From contig JBBHKE010000020.1 in assembly GCA_037447655.1 (NCBI GenBank), positions 1 through 60,000 on the forward strand: a stretch of 60,000 bases of DNA, written 5' to 3'. Below are positions 20,948-32,377 of the stretch, in pieces. Both the position numbers and the translations under genes were made by a program. Source of the stretch: Zygnema cylindricum (lineage: Eukaryota > Streptophyta > Zygnematophyceae > Zygnematales > Zygnemataceae). The notes under the pieces were generated by a model, which was not told the origin of the DNA, ran no database searches, and saw nothing but the letters and a program-made list of their open reading frames with translations. Position 1 is the first letter of the stretch. Each line of letters starts with the position of its first letter.

Positions 20948-22910
20948 ACTCCTCATCTCTCAAATATTCCCCAAACTGGTAAGAGGTATATTCTCCCCCA
21001 TTATCACTCCTAATTCTCTTAATGGGGGTTCCATGCAACTTCTCACTCCAAGCTTTATATTATTTAAAGTAAGTTGGTGTTTAAGAATTTGTTTTTAGGA
21101 AGTAGACTATAGAGTATCTAGACCAGTCATCGATTATTGTCAACATAAACCTCTTCCCTCCGACCGAAGGTACTTTTGCAGGTCCCAGATATCTGTGTGG
21201 ACCAAATCTAGTACTTTCTCACCCCTATATGTGGCGGCTTTGGGAAAAGGAAGTCTGTGAGCCTTACCTTAAGCATAGCCACTACAATCATCCACCATTT
21301 AATTATCCCCAAATTGAATGCCTTCTACAACACCAAGCTTCTTCATTTCCCTCAACCTATCAAAATGCACATGCCCCAACCGCTTATGCCAAATCATCAA
21401 CTCTGGAACACCAACATAGTAAGCATTATTCTTTTCATTACTCGGGTTAAGCCTAAACATTCCTTGGCTACTCTTATCTGCTGTGAAGTACATTTCATCC
21501 CCATACTTAGCTGTAAAGACTCCCTTTCTAGTGAAGGTATCAAACTTGTTGTCATCTAACATAGATGTAGAAACAAAATTTTTACTCAGATGAGGAATGT
21601 AGAATACATCTGAGAAGGTGAGTATAGAAGTCTTACCCTCCACTAAGACTTTCAAATCTCCCGACCCCACTAGATCTGTGGTAACCACTCTCCCATCCCC
21701 ATACTCTATTTCTACTGTAGGGACCTTTCTTAGCTTAGTAAAGAGGTGCTCATCACGACACATATGCATGGATGCACCTGAGTCGATGATCCATCCTTTC
21801 TGTGGAGCTTACCGAATTGCTCCGAGAGCACACTTCTGTTTTCGAGGGATCTCCTTCTCCTCCAAACTCTCGTCAAGAAGAAGCTCCCCATCCTTCTCCT
21901 CAGAGGACTCGTCCTCGGTTTCTCCTTTTACTTTTGTGACCACAAGTGCCTTCTTCTTCCCTCCGGAAGAACCCCCTCCACGGTTCTCTTGAAGCCTCAG
22001 CTCCGACAACGTTACACAATCGGCTATGAAGTGTCCCGGCTTTTTGCAAAAATGGCAAAGACCCTTTGGGGGCCTTGGTTCGTTGACTGATCTCTCTCTC
22101 CTTTGAATGGTTTCTTCGGATCCTTCCCCCATCGGTTTCCTATCTCTCTCTCCTTTAAATGGTTTCTTCGGATCCTTCCCCCATCGGTTTCCTCCTGCAG
22201 CTAGAGCTTGGATGCTCTTTCCCCCCCTCCTAATCTCAATTGTGTTCTCTTGCACAAGTATCATCCACACCACTGTGTTCCACTTCCATAAACTGTCAGT
22301 CATTTCTTGTACTCGGTACTTTATGTTTTCATAATCGTTGGGTAACTTCATGATAAAAGTGTTAACTTTCATCTTCATTGTACCTGTCCAACTGGCACTC
22401 TCCATTTCAATATACAAACAAAAGAAATCATTACAATAGTCTAACATCTTTCCCCCTTTGTAAGTATAATTCCCCAACTTTTGTTTGGCCAACTGGAGCT
22501 AGCTCTATAGATTTCCACCAAACTCACCCAAAAATCCCCGGCCTTGTAAATGTGAAGATGGGGGGTTGCCAAAGCCTGAATGAGGTGTCTTAGAATGAAG
22601 TTTTTGGCAGCCATGTTGATGTCTTCCCACGTTTGGGTGTTGCTCTCCGCGATTTTCACGATCACCGCCACGGGTGCCGTGGTAATATGAGCAATTGGAG
22701 TAAGAGGCGTCTCCTTCTCCTTCCCATTTTCGGACACACAACTTTTCCCAACATCTGCCTCCTCTGCTGCAGCAGAGAGGTTGACGTTTCACTTGTCCAC
22801 TGACAATAGCCCAGTATCGTTTTTCGCACAAAGCCCCCATCATCATGGATTCCCAATAGATGAACCAAAATCCATTGAAGGTGGGCACCCTAGAGGGTGG
22901 GCCCATAACT
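20948..22910 (-). pseudogene. Copia gag-pol remnant in UA (gag to integrase N-terminus)
   Basis: Read on the minus strand from the LTR at right: Gag N-terminus (MEDTELQVMGPPSRVP), the UBN2 Gag core, a CCHC knuckle (CHFCKKPGHFIADC), an acidic segment, the protease region ending in MHMC, the gag_pre-integrase HHCC finger (WHKRLGHVHFDRL) and the start of the integrase core (HTDIW). Gag is broken by several frameshifts (near 22780, 22490 and 21810). The DNA then jumps into minisatellite, so most of integrase, RT, RNase H and the 3' LTR are deleted. The counterpart is in UB (46291-48348). Confidence 0.88.
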
Positions 22911-24068
22911 TGCAATTCTGTGTCCTCCATTGGACTATAAAATTCAAGAAGCCTCTAGATAGCTTTTAACTAACCCACTTCAAGCCACAACCACTGCTGC
23001 CCAAGAGGGAAAAATGACAATCTGAGTGCACCCCTGTGCAGCTTGGACTCCCTTGAGTCCGTAGAAAAAAAAATCACTGAAAACAGCCAACCAACCGATA
23101 AGTTATGAGGTGGCAAAAATGCCAATTTATATAAACTCTCAAAGAGAGAGGTGTCTATCCAAAAATGCTAAGTGCTAACCCCTCTCACAATCCCTATCTA
23201 CTGCAATACAAATGAATCAAATAGCTGTACAGTACAGAACGGTACTACAGCCGATATACTTTCTGTACGGCCTGTGTATGACAAGGCCATTGAGTGGACG
23301 CTTGTCACCCTTCCACTCGTCCATATGTTCCCCGGAATTCCCGCGACCAAATGTTATCCCTCCACGTGGTGCCAGGTCATGCCACGTCCATAAACGCCAA
23401 AGTGACCATTTCGGGATCTTTGGAGTGATATATGCCGTCGGATTAAATCTGACATTGAATGTTAGCCGTCGAAATTAATGTCCGATTCATTTGTTTCGTG
23501 AGGAATGATGTCCGCACTGAATATTAACTAGTTCTTTGTTCCTTCGTTCAAATTTTAGTTAATCGGTTTCAAGACCATACACAAGTTTAAATAGGTATCA
23601 AACCCTATGTATCTTAACGGACTTCTACGACAGACTGGTTAGAGTTGACGGCTACGCCGCGCTCTGCCGGTCGGAGGTTCGAGTCCTGCCGGACTCAACC
23701 TTTTGTTGAGAGTGACTTAAGTCACTCTTAAGTTCTGCCTATGGACCTTTTGTTGAGAGTGACTTAAGTCACTCTTAAGTTCTGCCTATGGAGCTGAGGC
23801 AGCCATGGCTCCATCACTCTCTCTCTCCTCTCTCTCTCTCCTTCAGTGACTACAACAAGTATGGGGGCTAGAGAGAAGGGATGGAGGTATGGGGGCTAGA
23901 GAGAAGGGATGGAGGTAGACTACAACAAGTATGGGGGCTAGAGAGAAGGGATGGAGGTATGGGGGCTAGAGAGAAGGGATGGAGGTAGGCTGCCTGCGCT
24001 TATCTTGTCTTTTACCGCTAATCTATTTAGACCTAGAAAACACCCAAATAAAACTAGTTATTTTAACA
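22911..24068 (-). repeat. 5' LTR of the UA copia remnant
   Basis: 1158 bp with TG...CA ends on the plus strand (TGCAATTC...TTTTAACA). It adjoins the anticodon-type primer-binding site at left and F-box coding sequence at right. It is longer than the UB copy (1002 bp) because the AGAGTGACTTAAGTCACTCT palindrome block (from about 23701) and a GGGGCTAGAGAGAAGGGATG block (about 23860-23985) are locally duplicated. Confidence 0.88.
23624..23704 (+). other. tRNA-like (Pol III promoter-like) segment antisense in the copia LTR
   Basis: A-box-like TGGTTAGAGTTG at 23636-23647, a perfect B-box GGTTCGAGTCC at 23676-23686 and a TTTT run at 23701 follow the order of a tRNA gene or SINE head. No full cloverleaf folds: the acceptor ends do not pair. 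It lies on the strand opposite to the retroelement. Confidence 0.55.
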
Positions 24069-25638
24069 CTTACTAATGAAGTCAATCTCGGTTCTTCAAT
24101 TCAAGATATTAGCTTTCCGAACTTAAAAGTGAATAGTATTCGTGTGTTAGAAGTTAGGATGCCTTTTTCATGGTTTGGGTGATTTTGTTGATTGTTTTGT
24201 TGAAGCGATTATCAAGGCAGGTTCTCCTTTGAAGATTTTGAAATTCTTTTCAAAGATATCGAAAAATACTCTTATGACACTTTCTAATTGCCCTACTCTT
24301 CAGTCACTATGTGTCAATTTTGCATTAGACGAATACCTTTTGAGCTAGTTTAATTTTAAAAATCATGGAATGATATCTCTCCAGTTGTCCGATCAACAAC
24401 CTCTAGTGTGGAGAGCCCTTGTCAAAAGAATATTGTTTGTTGAAGGAGGTAGATGTGAAATGGACCAAATTTTTGACAATGTAATTGCAGTTTTAGATTG
24501 TTTTTTAAGGAACGATTTTGAATATCTTAGGTGCCTTTTCGAATTCAACCAAAGATTCTCATTTAGAGTACCGTTCTTACAGGAAATATATTTTTCTGTT
24601 AGATTTTCGGTTGAAGAGACCTCCTATCAAGGTTTGTACGAGATGCTTTCAATTTGTAAACTTCTTCGGAAAGTTCATGTGAATTGTTTTGTGCTTGGGG
24701 GTGACACAAATTATACCACTCCAATGTTATGTCGAGCTTTGGGAGCTCTTAGTGGATGTCCTAAATTGGAAGATCTTTGTGCACCGGTCGGAGACAAAAC
24801 TCTCCGACGAATTTGAGTGGAGTGAAGGGCCTACGAGTTTTGGAAGTGCGTCGGTGAGTTTCATGACATTCTAATTCTATTGTCGTTTTGATATATTTTA
24901 CGGAATTGAAACACCTAAGTTCTTTGTATCTCGGAATTTAATGAGGTATGTAGTTACTGAATGGCTTGGTATTAACAACATTACGTGAATGGTTTGGCAA
25001 TGTCAATATGGTTCTTGTGTTTTCATGACCACTGCACTTCTCCGTTATATTCAATCACCGTTAGCGAGTTGGCATCATGCAGTCCTCTTACATTTTTTTT
25101 GTTTTTCTTATATTTACATTTTTTGTTGCAGGCCAGTAGAAGATTTCACTGATGACGCTCTCCTTTTCTTGAAGGGAAACTCTCTTTTTTTGCGATCTTT
25201 GAGTTTGAGTTATGAGCGTCCAAATGATAGTGGTATAACGGACAGAGGACTCGAATATCTTTCCTTTTGCTCACGATTTCAAACCTTATGTATTGAAAAC
25301 AGTAACATCGACGGATCTGGCTTATTTCACTTGGAAAAGTGATGCTTGTGGTTAAATTATTTGATAATACAGACACATGGAAACAATGGTGCAGAAATAT
25401 CGAGAATTATTGAGGAGTTGGAGTTTCAAAATAGGGGCTGTTCTGTGACAGTACATGTAAATACTATGGGAGTTGTATGAAATTGACAATCAATGGACCT
25501 GATGAGAATGCTGCTTTGAGCCTCCTGATTGGCCACAATGACACAAAGGTACATTTCAAAGTTCCATCTCATCTCGTTGCTATCGTTTCGAAATTTTATC
25601 CAATTTTGCGAGTTGACAAGTTCACGCTGTTTTTTTAA
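24069..25638 (+). pseudogene. F-box/LRR gene, 3' part, UA copy
   Basis: Begins directly after the LTR with LTNEVNLGS. Exon A shows leucine-rich repeats (LSFPNLKVNSIRVLEV, LCRALGALSGCPKLEDL) and ends at a GTGAGT donor; the intron is 24854-25131 (acceptor TTGTTGCAG). Exon B continues with two clear LRRs (FLRSLSLSYERPNDSGITD; GLEYLSFCSRFQTL). The open C-terminus (MKLTINGPDEN, then SLLIGHNDTK) ends at TAA 25636-25638. Breaks: a TAG at the YLLS stop, a one-base loss in CGAATTTGAG relative to UB, and frame changes in the last exon. The F-box 5' exon is missing in UA. Such proteins are substrate receptors of SCF ubiquitin ligases; this copy cannot encode one. Confidence 0.78.
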
Positions 25639-25687
25639 CCTCGTTCGACAAGTTTTCAACTGATTACTGCAAAGTTCAACAGTCATA

Positions 25688-25965
25688 AGGGGGGAAGAGA
25701 AAGGATAGGAGGGAGGGTGAGAGGAGGGAGGGAGGGAGGGAGGGAGAGAGGGAGGAGGCATAGTGATTTGTGGAGAGAGGTAGGGAGGGAGAGAGAAAGG
25801 AGGGATGGGGGGGAGAGGGAAAAGGGAGGAAGGGAGGGAGGGCAAGATGGAGGGAGGTGGAGGGAGGTAGAGAGGGAGGAAGAAAGTGGGAGAAAAAAAG
25901 AGAGGGAGAGAGAGGGATACAGAAGGAGAGAGAGGGATAGGGGGAGGGAGAGGGAGAACAAAAGT
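25688..25965 (+). repeat. GGGA/GGAG-rich purine tract, about 280 nt
   Basis: Almost uninterrupted purines on the plus strand, mainly GGGA and GAGA units, downstream of the F-box 3' part. Long open frames on both strands are by-products of the repeat. Near-identical copy at 50968-51245. Confidence 0.9.
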
Positions 25966-26989
25966 GTAGCTGTTCAACGAGTACCTTTTGTGAAATTTTG
26001 TGAATACTGTAGGACCACTACTGTATACTGTGAATACTTGTAAATTGTGAATAAGTTTTGAAATACAAATCAACCATTTTTTGTTTGAATTTGAATGCTA
26101 TTGCTTTCCATTTTGTCATTTAATAGTACTCAGAATGTGACATTGTCGCTACTCTGGCCTTCTATTCCTTCTATTCCTTCTAATGTATTTCAGAGTTGAA
26201 TTTCTATTTACATTGTGTTTGATGTTATGTTTTTCTTTGGTTCCTTTGGAATTTTGAAAATGGTAATTGATACTGTGAGATTGTCTTCCTGTCCCTGGAA
26301 CCTAAAATGTGTTGTTTTTTTTTTTTTTAATGGACTGAGTTGTTATACGCATGCAATCATGCAATTTTCCTGGAATTTTTTTCTGAGGAATTATGTAGGG
26401 AAGGTTTAGTTTTCCTTTTCAACTTACGACGATTATGTTTTCGAGGAATAATATTGGGTCTAAATCCCATGTGATATGCCTCTTAGGTTATTTTAAAGAC
26501 CTGTAATGTCACAGTTTTTACTTTACAAACTTTTGTCACGTCACATTTTATGTTTACCTGAGAGTGGCTCGGAAGCTATATTGAAAGCTGTCTTCTTTGG
26601 TACAGAATCTAATTGGATTTCGTTTTTGATTTTGTGTTAAATGGCGGTCGATTGTTCTTTTATGAGTGTGGATTGTGAAAGACTAATGGCAGCCGGGAAT
26701 CCTACCCTCTAAGGTTCTCTTCATACGGTTATAAAGACGAATATCTGGATATCCTCGTGGAACAAGAAGTTGAAATAATATCAAATTAATACATTCGTTT
26801 TTCTTGGGGGTTCTTAAAAAACCATGAAATGATAAATTAGGCGGCTCACTTGTAAGAAGTGAGAGAGTCCGTATATGTTTTCGTTCACTTCTTTCCTTCT
26901 TTCACTTCTTTCTTTCTTTCACTTGTTTTCCAACCTCGCATCTAACTTATGGTCTAGATGTTGAACTTGGGAGGTGCAAAGACCTGTTT

Positions 26990-27415
26990 TTGGTCTTCCT
27001 ATCTTTTTAACTATCATTTTTGCAACTACTTCCCTTCACTGTGAATTTATTTCAAGTAGACTTTTCTTCAAATAGTTTTTGACGATATAAACAAACAATT
27101 TCAAATCTCACTCTGGCAATGTTATCACCAGAAACATACTTGCAAATGAAAAGTTGGATGCAATTTATGCCGACATCCATTCAAAACTTTTCGTTCAAGA
27201 TTTTGCATACTAGGAGGTGTGTACACACTGCAAGGAAGCGTCTGGTGGTACGATTGCCAGAGAGAGATGTGAGATTGTTTATTTATCGTTTTGTAATAAA
27301 TTCGTCGTGAAGGAAAGCACTTGCAAAAATCATCGAATAGAAAAGTCTTCTTGAAATAAATTCGCAGCGAAGGGAGGTAGTTGCAAAAATCATAGTGAAA
27401 AAGATAGGAAGGCCT
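26990..27415. repeat. Long imperfect foldback, UA copy
   Basis: The whole segment folds on itself. CTTCCTATCTTTTTAACT pairs with the GATAGGAAGG end, AGTAGACTTTTCTTCAAATA with TCGAATAGAAAAGTCTTCTT, CTCTGGCAATG with ATTGCCAGAG, and the centre also pairs partly. Arms are about 190 bp and clearly diverged. It could be a foldback element or a hairpin RNA precursor. No TIR or target duplication was identified. Confidence 0.6.
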
Positions 27416-27670
27416 TCCAAAGCTTTAAAAAGGCACTCAACATCAAGGCAATAAATTAAATAGAAAGTTATCCATGGAAAAGGTAACTAAAGAATGTGAT
27501 GATCCGAAAATCACGATAGCAGTACTCGAAAAACATATTTAAAGTCGCGTTGTAGTAGAAAGGACTCCATTTCCCCCAAACAAACGTATCGGGTTTACAT
27601 TTCACCTGTATAAGATTTATTGAATGAAAGACTTTTGGCCATCCCAGTTTTTAAACAATTCTACAGTTTT

Positions 27671-28215
27671 TCAAAACACCAAAGAATAAACCAATGAACT
27701 GGATTCGAAGTTATCCAATTTCCAGATATTCAGCTTTATACCCGAATGAGAGTAACAAAGGTTGCCTGTTCGACCAATGTGATGGAGAGGTTTAGAGGGA
27801 GGGATTCCCCATTTGTCTTTTTCTTCGGCCCACGGATCAAATATGTGTAGATGTGGATACTGGTGCACACCCACTGTCTTCCAAAGCGACAAATCTGGCC
27901 CTAACACTCGGTTGCCACCGAGATAAAGACGAAAGAAACTCCTCACTTCCTCATTCTATATACAAGCGACTATTGGAGCCCACCACACTATATCGGGTAA
28001 ACGTCCCAGAGGAATTGGACCAATCGGCATTTGTCCATCGTTGATTCCTTGTCGAGAGACACACTGTCACATTCGTGCGACATCACCGAAAAATGATGGC
28101 CGTGAAAGTAGGAGAATGAAAATGTGTTGAGAAGGTACAGTAGTTCAGTCAACACGTACGGAAGGCTGACAAGGTGGTTTCCGTTTAGTCCTCAGTTCTG
28201 GACGGCCACACCAAT
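27671..28215 (-). pseudogene. LRR-like pseudogene on the minus strand, UA copy
   Basis: Not firmly identified. Minus-strand frames contain an LRR-like stretch (LNGNHLVSLPYVLTELLYLL near 28190-28130), stop at a TAG, and continue in another frame with NEEVRSFFRLYLGGN, then PHLHIFDPWAEEKDKW, to a stop at 27671. The LYLGG...HIFDP...W spacing also recalls a kelch blade. The 91-codon part is kept in UB with two substitutions, but both copies are broken upstream and U0 lacks the region. Confidence 0.3.
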
Positions 28216-28446
28216 CTCGAACTTGTGTTCGATACTTCTTGAAGACCTGCAATGGTTATTGAAGTTTTTGGTGCTAATTTTTTTTTAAAAATAAATTTTG
28301 ATGTGATGCAGAACAAAATACTGCAAAAATCGCCACTGAATTATCCGTTCGCCATTTGACGCTGTTAAAAAAAAAGTGCAAACCAAGCGAAATATAAATA
28401 GCTTGCAACTTAAACGGAAACCGCGATGCCGTGTACGCAAAAATAA

Positions 28447-28791
28447 TCATAGTCTTTTGGAACAGAAAGAATTGAGGAGGCTAATACAAGCTATATGATG
28501 AAGCTTATGACATATATGCTGATAAATGCTAAAAATGTTAAAAATATCGAGAATAATAAGAAAATAGAGACTGTTCAGGCATAAAAAACCAGTGATTGAA
28601 AGGACAATTGGAATCAATAAAAGTGTGGCGTTCAAGTATGCCCAGCCGAGATTGTATCTGAATTCAAGACAAATGTGAACTTCTTTGTTGATATTAATGT
28701 GAACTTTTTTCTTAAGCTGGTTAAGTACATAAGTACCGTCTTGGTTCTTGATGGTGTGTAATAATGCATCCAAAATAGTTGTTAAATTCAA
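28447..28791 (-). pseudogene. Hypothetical ORF with one hydrophobic segment, UA copy
   Basis: 114 codons, no family recognised. A basic N-terminal half is followed by a membrane-like stretch (AYLNATLLLIPIVLSITGFL). The first 70 codons recur in UB (53705-53917), which ends at a stop after GFL, and a shorter version recurs in U0 (about 4490-4650). It may be a first exon of the minus-strand LRR-like pseudogene, but no splice evidence was found. Confidence 0.25.
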
Positions 28792-29576
28792 ATTATTTAG
28801 TACCGATATGAATACTGTAAGATACTATCCCAGTCATTCACACTTTGTGTCACTCAAATGCCCTAATGGATGGTCATTATTTTATGTTTATACAATCTTG
28901 GAGCATTGCAACTTGACTACAAGACAAAATGTGTAAAATGTTGGCTACATGACGTCATCACAAAAGAAGAAACATTGAAGATGATGAAGTGAGAATGAGT
29001 TAAACAATACTATGGAGTTTCATTCGTTTAAAATACTTCACATAAAGTACATCATCAAATGACTATTGCGGAAACATATGCGATACCAAAACGTGGAATA
29101 TTACTGCACCATTACATTCTGAACGAGAATAGTGTGGCACAACTATGGACAGGTGTCACAACAGGGAGGAGAGTGGCGAAAGCGTCGAAATGAGAGAAAG
29201 AACTTTTAGGGTTGGAGGATAACTGCAGCAATGGAGGAACAAAGACGTAATCTAATAACAGTCGCGGGCGACCCGGTGCTTTGCCCTTTGGTGCCTAAGG
29301 GCCTTTCGCTTTTGTACAGTACCATGTATAATTGCTGCATTCACACTAAAAATGGATGATGAATGAGATGAGTAAACGAATGTTTTTTTTTGTTTGGACG
29401 TGAATCGCCCTTGACGTCAACTTACGTCAACAAAAACGTCGCGATGTGGTTTATGTTGCCGTACTATTAAGCGCCGATGACTCAAATCCGTCCGTACCAA
29501 ACTATACTTGACGTTCGGCCGCGGGTCAAACGGTGGCGATCACTTTGTCGTCGTCCCTGTACTGTACACCGTCAAT

Positions 29577-29784
29577 CAATATTAGCGTTGTGTACGCTAA
29601 TTCTGTCCCGCTTTTTTTTTTATTATTCTCAAATAGAATTATCCACACTATTTAAAAACAAAACCCTAATCCATAATTAGAATAGATGATTTCTTCGAAA
29701 ATTTTCAAATTCCCAATTACCGTAAACCACGCTAATTATTCGTATACGCTAAAAAAACTTATACGCTAATAACGATTGGCGGTG
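29577..29784. mobile_element. TA-target MITE, V type, 208 bp
   Basis: Termini CACCGTCAATCA...CGATTGGCGGTG, TA at 29575-29576 and 29785-29786. It occupies the same cassette position as the four-MITE cluster in U0. Confidence 0.82.
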
Positions 29785-29872
29785 TAGTGTAGCGGTTTCG
29801 AACGGTCCTGTCAACCGTACAAAGAATCTATCCTCGCCGTCGCTGCTATATTGCTTCACTTGGTACGGTTAA

Positions 29873-30568
29873 GGGCGTGTCCCCATGTGTTCAAGTAAGG
29901 GTTTTTTTCCGTCGTTTACACAGAAAATGGGACTTCCTACTTGAAAATACTACGCCGTACGAAAAATGGGCAAAAACTCAAATACATTTTGCGTCATCTT
30001 GGAACTTGAAAGGTACGGCGATTTGGCAGCATTATCATCGCGACCCACTTCCAGCTCATCTTCACACTTGCACTGAAATCAAATCGCGACCTGTTTTTAA
30101 TCAAAATACTACCCTATTGACGAATAGAAAGCCTAGGTTGCAAGCGTCAAAAGTTTTCATTTGTTTTTTTGCACTTGGGAGAATACACGAAAACAAATTT
30201 GTTTGTTTGGTTGCTTATGTTGTCCACTTGTGGGCGTCTACAAATGTCATTTTGTAGACGTAGGCGATTGCTTATGTCGTTCACGTGTGGGCGTCAACAA
30301 ATGACAGTTGGCGTCGACAATTGTCCCAGTATGTCAAGAGCTCTTTGCGGCGTACAAATGTCCGCAGTTTGTTCCGAGACCGTTGGCGTCTACAAATGTC
30401 AGCAGTTTGGGTTTCGCAAGTATTGGCGACGTGTACAGCTGCCACATATTCAAAATAACGAACGCGCAAGTAACGATTGACATAGGCACACTTTGAAAAG
30501 TACACCGTAAAATCAGCGCTAAATTCCAAAATAACGTTTCAAAATATCGGTTACATGGGGACATGCCC
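29873..30568. mobile_element. Harbinger-type MITE, 696 bp, uninterrupted copy
   Basis: Ends GGGCGTGTCCCCATGT and ACATGGGGACATGCCC (one change), TAA at 29870-29872 and 30569-30571. The UA/UB boundary lies inside it because the tandem units share it. It serves as the empty-site reference for MITE W (TA 30471-30472). Confidence 0.82.
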
Positions 30569-30669
30569 TAACTCACATCGACGGCATCCTGGTACCTGTC
30601 GTGGCCACCTTGACGTCGTCGGCTACGAGTCAACTGCCGCGATCACTTTGTCGTCGTCGCTATACTGTA

Positions 30670-31205
30670 CACCGCCAATCGTTATTAGCGTTGTGTACGC
30701 TAATTCCCCCCCTTTTTTTATTATTATTCTCCATTATTGTAGTTCATTCTATTTTTTTCTTTATTCTATTTAGGGTTATTTTCAGTACGTTGTCTCTTAA
30801 ATAGAGTGGTGTACGGTCAGTGTCAAACCTTACATAAATGTACCTTTTTAAGTTAAAAAGTACAATAAATTAGTTTTAGTAACCGCAGACGCATGAGAAT
30901 GTGCGTTCTAAAAAGGAAAAAAAACCAGATCGTAAAAAATCCCGCTCGCACATATTCGTCCGACAGCCGCGTTTCGACCGTGTGAATGTACGATTTGTGT
31001 ACAATTTGTCAGATTTTGTACAGAGACCTATATTAGTGTAAGCATGTTTGCGACTGACATTTTTTTTTCAAAGATCCAAATTACCATAACCAAACAATTA
31101 GAATGTATGATTTTTTCCAAAATTTTCAAATTCTTAAATAGCGTACACCACGGTAATTATTTTTATACGCTAAAAAAACTTACACGCTAATAACGATTGG
31201 CGGTG
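30670..31205. mobile_element. TA-target MITE V2, 536 bp
   Basis: Termini CACCGCCAATCG...CGATTGGCGGTG, TA at 30668-30669 and 31206-31207. Empty-site reference for the Harbinger insertion in V1. Confidence 0.87.
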
Positions 31206-32377
31206 TAGTGTAGCAGTTTCGACCCGTTCTCGCAAGCGGGCAAAGAATCTATGTGTAGCAGTTTCGAACCGTTCTGTCAAGCCGGCAAAGAGTCTAGGTC
31301 CAATATTTTTGTATAGAGATTGACACGTAATGGAGGTCTCCCTCTCCCTCTCTTCCAATTTAACGATGTCCATTTGGGTGTATGGCCACCGTACGATGTG
31401 AGGACCTTGCGCCAAAAAAATAGAGGAATCTTTTCAGTCTAAGATAAGGTCTATGCTCCTTGTGCCCTCTCCAGGAAATGTTTGTATTGCCACTTTGAGC
31501 TCATATTGTCTTTTTCCATGTTTTTCTCAGTTTGACAAATAGTGGATAGTTGCAGCAGGAAATCTCATCGAATTTGTGTTTTTTTTTCCCACAAGTTTTT
31601 TTGGAATGTAGCACCTTGACTTGCAATTAATGCCTGGATTTATCGGTGACACTTTGTCACCGAGGCCAGTTTTATGCTTTAGTACCCTGCTTGTTGCTTT
31701 TAGAATTAGTGAGTTATTGGTATTAACACTCGATCATAATCATGTATATTTTTTTATTTATTTATCGCGACGCAGTTTATTGTGGTTGATTGACTAAAAA
31801 GGGCTACTAACACTAATTTGTGGTTGTGCGACGGAAAATAAACGCACTCAAATTGTAGTGGATTAACTCTCATAACAATGAGCATTGTATTCTCTAGCTT
31901 ATTGACTGATACTTTGATTTTATGGGATGATGGTTCCTAGAGAAACTAAAAAGAGGCAACGATTCTCACATCCGATAATAAAAGCCGAGAAACTAAAATT
32001 GTGATGAAAGATGTAGACGTGCGTTTACCACCTCTTGGAAATTGGGGAAGACATATTGTTAATATTTGGTGGTTTCTTGGTTTTTTTTGGGTGGTGAGTT
32101 TGACTTTCATGGTTTTGTTGAAATGTCTCCAGTGGTTTGGAATCAAATGATGACGAGATCAGAATGACCAAAGCAAGGTAGGTTTGCAAACATGAATAAA
32201 GTACATTATTATTATTTTTATTGTTGTTGTAATTGTCATTGTCATGTCACGTCACGTTAAGTTACGTTGCGTCACATCATATGTGTATGTTTGAAATTGT
32301 TGTGAGGGTGCAATGGATAGTTAAGACTCAAATAGTGTAAGCCATAGTCCCCCACAAATAGCAAATTATATATATTT
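31206..32377. other. Promoter-like single-copy stretch of UB
   Basis: UB counterpart of 18871-20040, again starting with the doubled GTAGCAGTTTCGA motif. No gene, splice pattern or TE end recognised. Confidence 0.45.

Larger units (their letters stand above)
17420..30470 (+). repeat. Tandem unit UA (13 kb)
   Basis: Starts ACGATTGACATAGGC after the MITE and ends ...ACGCGCAAG; the next unit begins with the same start sequence at 30473. Content in order: right end of a Harbinger MITE, a CTGTACTGTA cassette with MITE V1, promoter-like sequence, 35-bp minisatellite, copia remnant, F-box/LRR 3' part, purine tract, foldback, LRR-like pseudogene, second cassette and Harbinger MITE. Compared with UB it has a deletion of the segment matching about 33.6-46.3 kb, with its junction at 20947/20948. 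Confidence 0.88.

Noticed and set aside
21299-22742. Plus-strand ORFs over the copia regions (e.g. 21618-21992 and 47013-47387)
   Set aside because: Shadows of the minus-strand gag-pol reading frames.
23624-23704. A functional tRNA gene
   Set aside because: A- and B-boxes are present, but the acceptor arms do not pair and no normal anticodon arm forms; treated as tRNA-like only.
25426-26073. Long open frames on both strands, rich in Pro/Ser/Leu or Arg/Glu/Gly
   Set aside because: Produced by the GGGA-rich simple repeat, which lacks stops in several frames; the same in 50907-51323.
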